A DNA stretch of 64,000 nucleotides from Paenibacillus zeisoli (GTDB taxonomy: Bacteria; Bacillota; Bacilli; Paenibacillales; Paenibacillaceae). Below the pieces are notes generated by a model that saw nothing but the letters and a program-made list of their open reading frames with translations, made no database searches and was not told the origin of the DNA. Positions 15,615 to 24,631 of the stretch are shown here, one piece after another (within the stretch, counting starts at the first letter, position 1; the number at the start of each line of letters is the position of its first letter). The position numbers and the translations under genes were made by a program. The stretch covers positions 60,582 through 124,581 of the forward strand of contig NZ_RZNX01000010.1 of NCBI RefSeq assembly GCF_003994465.1. Direction: 5' to 3'.

Positions 15615-15850
15615 TTATTTTAGGCAAAGGGGGCGAACCAGGGAAATAAAAAACGGCTAAATGGATGAAAATAAGACCTAACCGCTATGAATGCAAGGAC
15701 GAGGTACTGCTGTACCCTGATATAGACATTCTTTGGGCGTAATTTACACGTAGAAGAGAAATTAGCCTTTTGACAAATCGGGCGAATTCGTAGAGAATCT
15801 TAATGTCTGACCATTTGCACCCAGATAAAGATAAGGGGCAAATGGAGTAC
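15615..15850 (+). promoter_or_regulatory. Candidate structured 5' leader of the GT2 gene (unassigned)
   Basis: A gene-free stretch with several nested pairings on the plus strand: TTAGG/CCTAA (15620/15677), CTAT...ATAG enclosing GGTAC-tgct-GTACC (15684-15724), AGACATT/AATGTCT (15724-15731 and 15802-15808) enclosing GGCGTAATTT/AAATTAGCC (15736-15766), and CCATTTGC/GCAAATGG (15811-15818 and 15838-15845). No T-rich terminator is evident. I checked for the GEMM, ydaO, M-box and T-box core sequences and did not find them. It may be a riboswitch-like or cis-regulatory RNA of unknown class. Confidence 0.4.
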
Positions 15851-15966
15851 CATGCTTCACTAAATTAAATATGAAACAAGGGTCATTAGAAACTGCGATA
15901 ACAAATTGTAGAGAGAAAAAGCGTAGTTTAATTTCATGAGGGTTAAAAGGGGGGTACCAGGGAATC

Positions 15967-17205
15967 ATGTTGGATGCCATTCTAGTTGGACTGCAGATTA
16001 TCCTTGCAGTCATTGGTGTGTATCAATTCGTGTTCTCTTTGTTTGGCTTGTATAAGAAAAAGAAAAAACAGCATTTTCCTCCGACCAAATCTTTCGCTGT
16101 CTTGGTAGCAGCACACAACGAGGAGCAGGTCGTCGGAGCCTTAATGGAGAACTTAAAGCTTCTCAACTACCCGCAAGATCTGTATGATGTGTTCGTTATT
16201 TGTGACAATTGTACGGACGGCACCGCCGATATCGTACGCAGTCATAATATGAATGCGTGTGTGCGTACCAATCCGAACCTTCGGGGTAAAGGGTATGCCA
16301 TTGAATGGATGCTGAAAGAACTTTGGAAGATGCCGCGCCAGTATGATGCGGTTGTTATGTTTGACGCCGATAATCTGGCTCATCCGGACTTCCTGAACGA
16401 GATGAACAATGATCTTTGCAGCGGCGCACGCGTAATTCAAGGTTACATTGACACCAAGAATCCTGAGGATTCATGGGTGACTGCGGCTTATGGAGTATCA
16501 TACTGGTACGTTAACCGCCTATGGCAGCTGCCTCGTCATAATCTGAAGATGGCTAACTTCCTTGGCGGTACAGGCATGTGCTTCGAGACTGAACTTTTGA
16601 AAGAAATCGGTTGGGGCGCAACCAGTCTTGTGGAAGACCTGGAATTCACGATGCGTTGTGCGAGTAAAGGGATTTATCCAGTGTTCAACTATGACGCCAA
16701 ATTGTTCGATGAGAAGCCGCTAACCTTTAAGGCTTCAGCCCGCCAGCGTCTGCGCTGGATGCAGGGGCACTTCACCGTAGCGCGCCGATACTTCTTCCCG
16801 ATGCTGTGGAAGAGTATCAAAGAAAGAAGCATGATCAAGTTTGACCTGGCTCTGTACGCAGTAAATGTCTACATCGTACTTCTGACATTTTTGCTTACGG
16901 CTTTTATCTGGGCAGATCAATCTTTGTTTAATGGACCGCATATCTCAACCATGTATAGCTACCTGCCATTCTGGGTATCGCTTCTGGCGATTGCCGGTAA
17001 TGTGTTCATCTTCTTGGCAGCGATGATACTTGAGAAGATTACGTATAAGAAAGTGTATCTGTATCTGATTTTGTTCCCGGTTTACTTATTCTCATGGTGG
17101 CCGATTACGTTCTACGCATTCTTCACACAGAACAACAAGCAGTGGAGTCATACGGAGCATACGCGTGTTGTTCGTTTGGAAGAAGTTCAAAGCAAGCAGG
17201 GATAA
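15967..17205 (+). CDS. Membrane GT2 family glycosyltransferase (polysaccharide synthase-like)
   Basis: A 412-residue processive-type glycosyltransferase: one N-terminal membrane helix (residues 5-28) with a Lys-rich stop, a cytosolic GT-A domain (VLVAAHNEE, VICDNCTDGT, MFDADN as the DxD motif, GGTGMCF, LVEDLEF, and QRLRWMQGH as the QxxRW motif), then two to three C-terminal helices (about 300-318, 337-358, 366-388). This is the BcsA/IcaA/NodC-like architecture, usually making or exporting an extracellular polysaccharide or glycolipid. A long unassigned leader precedes it. No partner exopolysaccharide genes are adjacent. Two c-di-GMP proteins lie elsewhere in the window, but no PilZ domain is visible here. 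Confidence 0.88.
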   Translation: MLDAILVGLQIILAVIGVYQFVFSLFGLYKKKKKQHFPPTKSFAVLVAAHNEEQVVGALMENLKLLNYPQDLYDVFVICDNCTDGTADIVRSHNMNACVRTNPNLRGKGYAIEWMLKELWKMPRQYDAVVMFDADNLAHPDFLNEMNNDLCSGARVIQGYIDTKNPEDSWVTAAYGVSYWYVNRLWQLPRHNLKMANFLGGTGMCFETELLKEIGWGATSLVEDLEFTMRCASKGIYPVFNYDAKLFDEKPLTFKASARQRLRWMQGHFTVARRYFFPMLWKSIKERSMIKFDLALYAVNVYIVLLTFLLTAFIWADQSLFNGPHISTMYSYLPFWVSLLAIAGNVFIFLAAMILEKITYKKVYLYLILFPVYLFSWWPITFYAFFTQNNKQWSHTEHTRVVRLEEVQSKQG

Positions 17206-17225
17206 TCTCCCTGCTTTTTATTTTT
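17195..17225 (+). terminator. Terminator overlapping the GT2 stop codon
   Basis: GCAGGGA and TCCCTGC (17196-17214) pair over a short loop containing the TAA stop, followed by TTTTTATTTTTT. Confidence 0.9.
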
Positions 17226-17234
17226 TATTTCTGC

Positions 17235-17263
17235 TTGACCGGCGAAGTTTGGTGTGATATATT
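17235..17263 (+). promoter_or_regulatory. Promoter of the infC-rpmI-rplT operon
   Basis: TTGACC (17235-17240) and TATATT (17258-17263) with a 17-base spacer match sigma-A. It lies just ahead of the L20 leader. Confidence 0.75.
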
Positions 17264-17440
17264 AATCAAGTATTTGCTGTTGCAAGTTTTTGGATTGCAA
17301 GCAGAGGCCCAGGCTTCTCACCTGACTGACTTCGGTTAGCTGGTTTTGATCCGTTGATTTATGAATGTGAATGTTCATAAAGAATTGACGATCAATATGG
17401 GATGCGGGTGATAACCTGTATCCCTTTTTATTTTGCTTAT
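17264..17440 (+). promoter_or_regulatory. Ribosomal protein L20 leader with attenuator
   Basis: The ~175-nt untranslated region between the promoter and infC contains the expected paired elements and ends in a terminator GGGATGCGGGT/ACCTGTATCCC followed by TTTTTATTTT (17399-17435). In Bacillota, L20 binds such a leader and causes premature termination, giving autogenous control of infC-rpmI-rplT. The position and gene content are exactly those of the L20 leader family; the L20-binding site itself was not aligned. Confidence 0.85.
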
Positions 17441-17483
17441 AATGGGTTATACAATTTGGCTAAAGACCATTTGGAGGTGGAGA

Positions 17484-17996
17484 ATTATCAGTAAGGAACA
17501 TATGATCAATGATGAAATACGGGCGAAAGAAGTTCGTTTGGTTGGTGCAGAAGGTGAGCAAATCGGGATTAAGCCGATTCGTGAAGCGCTGCAGATGGCT
17601 ATCGATCTCAATCTGGATTTGGTGAATGTAGCGCCGACGGCTAAACCGCCGGTATGCCGGATTATGGACTACGGCAAGTTCCGTTACGAGACACAGAAGA
17701 AAGAAAAAGAAGCCCGTAAGAATCAGAAAATCGTCGATATCAAGGAAGTTTGGTTTCGCGCTAATATCGAGGAACATGACTACCAGACGAAACTTCGTAA
17801 TGTGATCAAATTCTTGAAAGACGGCGACAAAGTGAAATGCTCTGTGCGTTTCCGTGGCCGTGAAATCACTCATGCCGATATCGGGAAGAAGATTTTGGAT
17901 CGCGTCAAGGAAGAAGTTACTGAAATTTCTACCATTGAGCGTCTGCCAAAATTGGAAGGCCGCAGCATGATTATGATTTTGGCACCGAAAAACTAA
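17484..17996 (+). CDS. infC: Translation initiation factor IF-3
   Basis: IF-3 binds the 30S subunit and checks start-codon/initiator-tRNA pairing. The 170-residue protein has the N domain (INDEIRAKEVRLVGAEGEQIG, then VNVAPTAKPPVCRIMDYGK), a linker (KFRYETQKKEKEARKNQK) and the C domain (KEVWFRANIEEHDYQTKLRN...FRGREITH). The start is taken as ATT at 17484, six bases after GGAGG, because infC characteristically uses AUU for autoregulated discrimination; ATC at 17487 is an alternative. An upstream ATG at 17433 has no ribosome site and lies in the leader. First gene of the infC-rpmI-rplT operon. Confidence 0.95.
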   Translation: MISKEHMINDEIRAKEVRLVGAEGEQIGIKPIREALQMAIDLNLDLVNVAPTAKPPVCRIMDYGKFRYETQKKEKEARKNQKIVDIKEVWFRANIEEHDYQTKLRNVIKFLKDGDKVKCSVRFRGREITHADIGKKILDRVKEEVTEISTIERLPKLEGRSMIMILAPKN

Positions 17997-18030
17997 GCGA
18001 TAAGCTTACAACCTATAAGGGGGAAGTACC

Positions 18031-18231
18031 ATGCCTAAAATGAAAACTCACAGCAGCCTTAAAGGCCGCTTCAAAATTACTGGAACTGGTAAAGTGAAAC
18101 GCTACAAAGCAGGCCGCAACCACTTGCTGTCCGGTAAATCCAAAAGCACAAAACGTGTTTTGGCCGGCAATCCAGTTATGTACGCAGGTGACGTAAGACG
18201 TTTGAAACAAGGTCTGTCTAATCTTAAGTAG
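18031..18231 (+). CDS. rpmI: 50S ribosomal protein L35
   Basis: A 66-residue basic ribosomal protein. KMKTHSSLKGRFKITGTGKVKR and the C-terminal VRRLKQGL are diagnostic of L35. AAGGGGGAAGTACC precedes the ATG. It is 34 bp after infC and 30 bp before rplT, the standard order. Confidence 0.98.
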   Translation: MPKMKTHSSLKGRFKITGTGKVKRYKAGRNHLLSGKSKSTKRVLAGNPVMYAGDVRRLKQGLSNLK

Positions 18232-18261
18232 TAGAACACACTTTCTGGGAGGTTTTTTGAT

Positions 18262-18621
18262 ATGGCAAGAGTAAAAGGCGGATTCGTCGTTCGTCGTCGT
18301 CATAAAAAAGTATTGAAGCTTGCTAAAGGTTATTTCGGTTCCAAACACCGTATTTTCAAAACAGCTAATGAGCAAGTAATGAAATCATTCCTGTATGCAT
18401 ACCGTGACCGTCGTCAAAAGAAACGTGATTTCCGCAGACTGTGGATCGTGCGTATTAACGCGGCAGCTCGTCTGAACGGTTTGTCTTACAGCAAATTGAT
18501 GCACGGCCTTAAGCTTGCTGAAGTGAACATTAACCGCAAGATCCTTGCTGATCTGGCTGTTAACGATCTTACAGCGTTCAACTCTTTGGCTGCTGTTGCA
18601 AAAGAAAAAATCAACGCGTAA
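18262..18621 (+). CDS. rplT: 50S ribosomal protein L20
   Basis: A 119-residue 23S rRNA-binding assembly protein. Basic N-terminal extension ([22 protein letters not shown]), [18 protein letters not shown] and the C-terminal domain [20 protein letters not shown] are diagnostic. L20 is also the regulator that acts on the leader at 17264-17440. Ends the operon, followed by a strong terminator. Confidence 0.98.
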   Translation: MARVKGGFVVRRRHKKVLKLAKGYFGSKHRIFKTANEQVMKSFLYAYRDRRQKKRDFRRLWIVRINAAARLNGLSYSKLMHGLKLAEVNINRKILADLAVNDLTAFNSLAAVAKEKINA

Positions 18622-18641
18622 ATTGCGTTTTACGTACAGGA

Positions 18642-18679
18642 ACAGGCGTCCCATTCGGGACGCCTGTTTTCTTTTTTTT
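18642..18679 (+). terminator. Terminator of infC-rpmI-rplT
   Basis: ACAGGCGTCCC and GGGACGCCTGT form an 11-bp stem with loop ATTC, followed by TTTCTTTTTTTT. Confidence 0.95.
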
Positions 18680-18752
18680 CAAGGCGAGGGTACAGGCGTT
18701 CTTCACATCCAGAGAATATGCTAGGGGGAAGACATTTGGAGGAGGGGAATGC

Positions 18753-19082
18753 ATGAATTCATCCGCAATGAAGAAGGAAGCACAAAAGCTGGTAGGTAAA
18801 AATATTGTAGCTTATAAAAAAGACGGCGGTATGGTTACGGGCAAGCTTGTTAAGATCAGCGGGAACCGCCTGATCCTGGCACCGAAGAAGGGCAAGAAGG
18901 TACACACCAAAGCGATTTTGCCGCTGGCCTTGTTCGATCTGCTTGCCATAGGAACTTTGCCATACTCATACGGCGGCTATGGTTATGGTCATGGCCCTTA
19001 TGGTGGGGGCTACGGCTATGGTGGCGGGTACGGGTATAACTACGGCTACGGCGGGGGCTACGGCAGCCCGTTCATTTTCTAA
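18753..19082 (+). CDS. Small basic protein with a Gly/Tyr-rich tail, unknown function
   Basis: A 109-residue protein I do not recognise by name. Residues 1-50 are basic and resemble a small SH3/Sm-like beta barrel (LVGKNIVAYKKDGGMVTGKL, VKISGNRLILAPKKG). A hydrophobic stretch ALFDLLAIGTLPY (about 60-72) precedes a low-complexity tail of Gly and Tyr with two His (GYGYGHGPYGGGYGYGGG-like, to residue 105), ending SPFIF. There is no signal peptide. The ribosome site GGAGGGGAATGC is strong. Gly/Tyr repeats occur in spore coat and exosporium proteins of Bacillota, so a spore-surface role is possible but unproven. Its stop overlaps the stop of the convergent GNAT gene by 4 bp. Confidence 0.75.
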   Translation: MNSSAMKKEAQKLVGKNIVAYKKDGGMVTGKLVKISGNRLILAPKKGKKVHTKAILPLALFDLLAIGTLPYSYGGYGYGHGPYGGGYGYGGGYGYNYGYGGGYGSPFIF

Positions 19083-19549
19083 ATTAGCCGAGCAGGCTGA
19101 TTTGATCGCAGGGATTTGTTCATTTCGTAGCATAGAGACATGGGGATGAATCTCGTTATTTCGTATCCGAGCTTTTGGTAGAACAATCGGGCGCGCTCAT
19201 TTCCCGCGTCGACCATGACTTTGGCCCTGCTGCACCCACGTGAGGCGGCGAAGCTTTCGGCTTGCGAGAGCAGTGTCTTCCCATGGCGCTTACGCTGCTG
19301 CGCGGGTGCAACGGCCATCATGTCAATGTATAATAAATCTCCGTGAATCATAAAATGGATAAAGGCGCACGGATCATCCTCATAGGCAGGGGAGACAACT
19401 AAAGTCACACCACGGCTCATCCTGATGGGAAGGTCTTTCCTTACGGCGTCCAGGTCTCCCTTTGACAGATGTGAATAGGGGACAAGCTCGGTTTCGATCA
19501 GCCGGTAAATGATAGGGTCATCCTGATTTGGTCTCCGGTAACGGATCAT
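19079..19549 (-). CDS. GNAT-family N-acetyltransferase
   Basis: A 156-residue acetyl-CoA-dependent acyltransferase. The acetyl-CoA binding motif A is IDMMAVAPAQQRKRHGKTLL (Q/R-x-x-G-x-G/A form), followed by the beta5/alpha4 block VMVDAGNERARLFYQKLGYE. Substrate cannot be predicted. Transcribed convergently to the Gly/Tyr-rich gene and divergently from the ilv promoter. Confidence 0.88.
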   Translation of the reverse strand: MIRYRRPNQDDPIIYRLIETELVPYSHLSKGDLDAVRKDLPIRMSRGVTLVVSPAYEDDPCAFIHFMIHGDLLYIDMMAVAPAQQRKRHGKTLLSQAESFAASRGCSRAKVMVDAGNERARLFYQKLGYEITRFIPMSLCYEMNKSLRSNQPARLI

Positions 19550-19657
19550 TGTGAATTCTCCTCCTCACCGTACATATTTCTGGGCAATGTACTCTATCAT
19601 ATGGTGAGGGAGAAAAAGGGTTCCTCATGTTTAAAGGGAATCGATTTGCAAAAAGTG

Positions 19658-19686
19658 TTGACTATGGCACCTAGGAATCATATAAT
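19658..19686 (+). promoter_or_regulatory. Promoter of the ilv-leu operon
   Basis: TTGACT (19658-19663) and TATAAT (19681-19686) with a 17-base spacer. It lies at the head of the T-box leader. Confidence 0.85.
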
Positions 19687-19694
19687 GTTTCTAA

Positions 19695-20057
19695 ACATTT
19701 TAACGCGATAACGCGATACGAAATCGGCAATGATGAGGACGAAGTGTTAGGGGCTCTTTTGATCAGAGAGTGGATGGATTTGCTGAGACCACCACCATTA
19801 TCCCTTAATGACGAGCTCACCTCTGAGCTGTTCTCCTGAAAAGTTCTTCTTACCGGATATAACCACGCGCGTGGAGAAGAAGAAGCTATTAGGGAGAATC
19901 GTAAGGTCTACGTTACGGACCATGAGTAGGGAGAGATCCTTTACTCGACAAGGCCTGGGTTTGTGAAGATCCGGGTGAACATGGGTGGTACCACGGAAGC
20001 GATAACCTTTCGTCCCTCGAAGCAGAAATCTGTTTTGAGTGACGGAAGGTTTTTTTG
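19695..20057 (+). promoter_or_regulatory. T-box leader of the ilv-leu operon (tRNA-Leu-sensing)
   Basis: The T-box GGGTGGTACCACGG is at 19983-19996 and the terminator stem AACCTTTCGTC/GACGGAAGGTT with a T run is at 20004-20057. In the Stem I specifier region, CTC at 19816-19818 sits in GACGAGCTCACC, a leucine codon, as known for the B. subtilis ilv-leu leader. Leucine starvation would therefore induce ilvB onward. Confidence 0.93.
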
Positions 20058-20108
20058 ATGTTATAGACCTAAGCTATGTGAATGGTAATTTTGAGAGGAG
20101 GATGACTG

Positions 20109-21854
20109 ATGAACGCTCGAATTCCAGAGATGCGCTCTACAGAAGAATTACGTGAGAAATGGATGAAGCCGGAAGTGATTACAGGTTCAGATATTTTGCT
20201 CAGAAGCCTGGTGCTTGAGGGTGTCGATTGCGTCTTCGGCTATCCGGGTGGTGCCGTATTATATATCTATGATGCGTTATATGGATTTAACGATTTCCAT
20301 CACTTGCTGACCAGACATGAGCAGGGTGCGATTCACGCAGCAGACGGTTATGCTCGTGCAAGCGGCAAAGTGGGAGTCTGTATCGCCACATCAGGTCCAG
20401 GGGCAACGAACCTGGTTACCGGAATCGCGACCGCATATATGGACTCGGTACCTCTAGTAGTGATCACAGGGAATGTAGCGACAACCTTGATTGGTACAGA
20501 TGCTTTCCAGGAGGCGGATATCACGGGGATCACGATGCCGATTACGAAGCACAGCTACCTGGTACGTGATGTGAAGGATCTTCCGCGTGTCATTCATGAA
20601 GCATTCCACATTGCGAATACAGGGCGTAAAGGCCCGGTATTGATTGATATTCCGAAAGACGTTTCGGCGGCCAAGACACTGTTTAATCCGGTTGAAACCC
20701 TGAATCTTCGCGGATACAATCCAACGGTTCAGCCGAATCGCCTGCAGCTTGATAAACTTCAAGCAGCCATTAGCGAAGCTGAGCGTCCAGTAATTATTGC
20801 AGGAGGCGGCGTAATTTACTCCGGCGGTCATGAAGCATTATTCGAATTCGTGAACAATACCGGAATTCCGATTACGACCACGTTGCTGGGACTTGGCGCT
20901 TTCCCAAGCGGCCACGAACTCTGGATGGGCATGCCGGGTATGCACGGAACGTTCACAGCGAACCATGGTATTCAGGAAGCGGATCTGCTCATTAATATCG
21001 GCGCACGCTTCGATGACCGGGTAACAGGAGCTTTGGGGGGCTTTGCTCCACTGGCCAAGATAGTTCATATTGATATCGATCCGGCTGAGATTGGCAAGAA
21101 TGTGCCTGCTGATATTCCAATTGTCGGCGATGCCAAGACGGTTCTTGAACTGCTGAATCAGAATCCGGTCTACACCGAGAAGGCTGATGCATGGAGACAG
21201 ACCATCCAGACACGCAAGCAAGAGAAGCCGCTGAAATATATTGATTCGGATACCGAGCTCAAGCCTCAATGGGTTATTGAACATTTGAATGAGACTACAC
21301 ACGGTCAAGCGATTGTAACTACGGATGTAGGTCAGCATCAGATGTGGGCAGCCCAGTACTACAAATTCAATCAACCTCGTTCCTGGATTACTTCAGGAGG
21401 ACTTGGAACGATGGGATTCGGCTTCCCGTCAGCCATCGGTGCCCAAATGGCCCATCCTGAGCGCCTGGTTATCTCTATTAACGGGGACGGCGGAATGCAA
21501 ATGTGCTCGCAAGAGCTTGCCATCTGCGCGATTAACAAAATTCCGGTGAAGATCGTTGTCATCAACAATCAGGTGCTTGGCATGGTACGCCAGTGGCAGG
21601 AACTGATTTATGAGAACCGCTACAGCCACATTGACCTGGCTGGAAGCCCGGACTTCGTAAAGCTGGCTGAAGCTTATGGTGTAAAAGGGCTGCGGGCAAC
21701 GAACAAGGAAGAAGCCAAGAAGATATGGCAGGAAGCTCTGGAGACTCCTGGACCGGTACTGGTTGAGTTCGTAGTACGTAAAGGGGAAAATGTATATCCG
21801 ATGGTTACGCAGGGCTCCACCATTGATCAAATGTTAATGGGGGATAGCGAATGA
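20109..21854 (+). CDS. ilvB: Acetolactate synthase, large (catalytic) subunit
   Basis: A 581-residue thiamine-diphosphate enzyme making acetolactate and acetohydroxybutyrate, the first common step to valine, leucine and isoleucine. The TPP-activating glutamate is in TRHEQGAIHAADGYARASG, the FAD region follows, and the TPP/Mg motif GDGGMQM...NNQVLGMVRQWQ lies in the C-terminal domain. AGAGGAGGATGACTG precedes the ATG at 20109. Its TGA overlaps the ilvN ATG, so the subunits are translationally coupled. Confidence 0.97.
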   Translation: MNARIPEMRSTEELREKWMKPEVITGSDILLRSLVLEGVDCVFGYPGGAVLYIYDALYGFNDFHHLLTRHEQGAIHAADGYARASGKVGVCIATSGPGATNLVTGIATAYMDSVPLVVITGNVATTLIGTDAFQEADITGITMPITKHSYLVRDVKDLPRVIHEAFHIANTGRKGPVLIDIPKDVSAAKTLFNPVETLNLRGYNPTVQPNRLQLDKLQAAISEAERPVIIAGGGVIYSGGHEALFEFVNNTGIPITTTLLGLGAFPSGHELWMGMPGMHGTFTANHGIQEADLLINIGARFDDRVTGALGGFAPLAKIVHIDIDPAEIGKNVPADIPIVGDAKTVLELLNQNPVYTEKADAWRQTIQTRKQEKPLKYIDSDTELKPQWVIEHLNETTHGQAIVTTDVGQHQMWAAQYYKFNQPRSWITSGGLGTMGFGFPSAIGAQMAHPERLVISINGDGGMQMCSQELAICAINKIPVKIVVINNQVLGMVRQWQELIYENRYSHIDLAGSPDFVKLAEAYGVKGLRATNKEEAKKIWQEALETPGPVLVEFVVRKGENVYPMVTQGSTIDQMLMGDSE

Positions 21855-22339
21855 TGACTAAAAGCCATGCAATTGCCGTTTTAGTAAATGACCAGCCGGG
21901 AGTACTGCAGCGTGTGTCCGGGTTGTTCGGACGCAGAGGCTTCAATATTGAAAGTATTACCGTGGGCCAATCCGAGGAGCAAGGCTTATCGCGTATGGTT
22001 ATTGTCACTCACGGAGATGACAAGACACTGGAGCAGATCGAGAAGCAGCTGTACAAACTGATCGATGTCATCAAGGTTGTTAATCTCAGCTCCAAGCCCA
22101 TGGTTGCAAGAGAGCTTGCGCTCATTAAAGTCAAATCCGAGCCATCCGAGCGCCCTGAAATCATGGGACTGGTTGAAACCTTCCGCGCCGCTGTTGTTGA
22201 TATTGGAACCCACAGCCTGATGGTTCAAGTTGTTGGTGACACAGAGAAAATTGATGCTATGATTGAACTGTTGACTCCATACGGAATCCGGGAATTGTCC
22301 CGGACCGGAGTAACGGCAATGATTCGTGGTAATGCCTAA
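21851..22339 (+). CDS. ilvN: Acetolactate synthase, small (regulatory) subunit
   Basis: A 162-residue ACT-domain protein. The N-terminal ACT domain (HAIAVLVNDQPGVLQRVSGLFGRRGFNIESITVG) binds the feedback inhibitor valine, and the C-terminal domain (residues 80-160) contacts IlvB. The ATG overlaps the ilvB stop by 4 bp (ATGATGA arrangement). Also named ilvH in Bacillus. Confidence 0.97.
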   Translation: MMTKSHAIAVLVNDQPGVLQRVSGLFGRRGFNIESITVGQSEEQGLSRMVIVTHGDDKTLEQIEKQLYKLIDVIKVVNLSSKPMVARELALIKVKSEPSERPEIMGLVETFRAAVVDIGTHSLMVQVVGDTEKIDAMIELLTPYGIRELSRTGVTAMIRGNA

Positions 22340-22362
22340 TTAATAAATATGCAGATTAAGAA

Positions 22363-22426
22363 CCGCTCATAATGAGCGGGGGCTTGAAGGGATCATCAAG
22401 GTCCTTTGAAGCACCCGTTCATTATG
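22363..22426 (+). promoter_or_regulatory. Alternative hairpins between ilvN and ilvC
   Basis: CCGCTC (22363-22368) can pair with GAGCGG (22374-22379). Alternatively CATAATGAGCGGG (22368-22380) pairs with CCCGTTCATTATG (22414-22426), enclosing an inner GCTT...AAGC stem. The two structures share bases and exclude each other. No T run follows, so this looks like an mRNA-processing or stability element rather than a terminator. Confidence 0.5.
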
Positions 22427-22452
22427 TGGAGGGTTTATACATTCGGCGATAG

Positions 22453-23514
<1,062 letters not shown>

Positions 23515-23535
23515 TACTCTTTTTATATAGGTTTG

Positions 23536-23579
23536 ACCTTTCAATGCGGCCGTGCGTAAGCGTGGGCCGCATTGAAGGT
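23536..23579 (+). promoter_or_regulatory. Strong 3' hairpin after ilvC without a U tail
   Basis: ACCTTTCAATGCGGCC (23536-23551) pairs with GGCCGCATTGAAGGT (23565-23579). The bases after it are TTCTAGGTATTTATT, so termination would be weak; it more likely protects the 3' end of an ilvBNC segment after processing, as described for ilvC transcripts in B. subtilis. Confidence 0.6.
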
Positions 23580-23625
23580 TTCTAGGTATTTATTCAGTTA
23601 GTTGAAATATTCAGGAGGTGTAGTT

Positions 23626-24434
23626 ATCCGGAAAATTTATGTGTTCGATACGACGCTGAGGATTTCTTCGGTGCCAAGACCTCTCTGCAGCTGACTGAGA
23701 TTGCCCGGACAAGCCGATTGGTCAGCAAGCTGACAGGTATGGTCGTTCCTGGAAACAAGGCGATCGTAGGCGCAAATGCTTTTGCCCATGAGTCCGGAAT
23801 CCACCAGGATGGCATGCTCAAGGAGAAGACCACATACGAGATCATTACTCCAGAGACGATCGGGCTTAAGGAAAGTAAATTGGTACTTGGTAAGCACTCT
23901 GGCCGTCATGCTTTCCGCGAGAAGCTCGTGGACATGGGTTATGTGCTTGAAGATGAGCGGCTGAATGACGCCTTTGCCAAGTTTAAAGTGCTTGCTGACA
24001 AGAAGAAGGATGTCACAGACGAAGATATTCTGGCCATTCTTGAAGAGAAGCTGACGGATACACCGGGGGTGTTCCATTTGGAGACAATTTACGTATCCTA
24101 TGGAAATGAATCCACTCCAAAGGCTAAAGTACGTATGGCTACTCAAGACAGTGGCATCATCAAGGAGGAAGCGGAAGGCAACGGTTCTGTGGATGCGATC
24201 TACAATGCGATTGATAGAGCATCCAAGGAAGAGGTTGAACTTTCTGATTATTCCATTAAATCGATCAGCCATGGCAAGGATGCCCAAGGTGAAGTGCATG
24301 TCGTACTCACGCAGAACGGGGTATGCGTACAGGGACGAGGTATCAGCACAGATATCCTTGAGGCGAGTGCCCGAGCTTACGTAGATGCGCTAAATCGTCT
24401 TTATGATAAAAAGGCATCTGCATTTTCATATTAA
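23626..24434 (+). pseudogene. leuA: 2-isopropylmalate synthase, broken: large internal deletion, frameshift, lost start codon
   Basis: LeuA condenses acetyl-CoA with 2-oxoisovalerate to begin leucine synthesis and is ~510 residues. Here only the first ~13 codons (IRKIYVFDTTLR, 23626-23661) remain, joined directly to codons for DFFGAKTSLQLTEIART (from 23661) and the rest of the C-terminal regulatory half (257 codons to 24434). About 240 residues, containing most of the TIM-barrel active site, are missing. The two parts are in different frames; the upstream frame stops after 23 codons at a TGA. The expected ATG after AGGAGGTGTAGTT reads ATC. The remaining C-terminal reading frame is open to its stop. 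Position in ilvBNC-leuA-leuB is the normal one. Confidence 0.92.
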
Positions 24435-24449
24435 TCATTGTTTCAGATC

Positions 24450-24495
24450 ATAAGAGACACTTTCGAAGTGGATTTCCGCTTGAGGGGTCTCTTAT
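24450..24495 (+). terminator. Terminator-like hairpin between leuA and leuB
   Basis: ATAAGAGAC (24450-24458) pairs with GTCTCTTAT (24487-24495), with an inner CACTT-tcg-AAGTG hairpin. The tail is TATATAAG, so it is probably a partial terminator or processing site within the operon. Confidence 0.5.
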
Positions 24496-24631
24496 TATAT
24501 AAGCAACAAAATTGTCTTATAGCTATAACCTATTAACGTCATAGATTCTATATCTTTGTCTAACTAATCTATATATGTTACAACTGAATGAGATGTTATT
24601 GGACTGAACCTAATTAAGGGAGTGGATGAGT

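Noticed and set aside
15615..15850. The GT2 leader as a c-di-GMP (GEMM), c-di-AMP (ydaO) or magnesium riboswitch
   Set aside because: The leader has GGCGAACC-like text but lacks the GEMM GAAA tetraloop/GACGCAAAGCC core, and the ydaO and M-box cores are absent.
15762..16013. Minus-strand ORF of 83 codons over the GT2 leader and start
   Set aside because: It overlaps the start of an obvious gene on the other strand and the structured leader, and has no ribosome site.
18013..18375. Minus-strand ORF over rpmI and the start of rplT
   Set aside because: Antisense shadow of two certain ribosomal protein genes.
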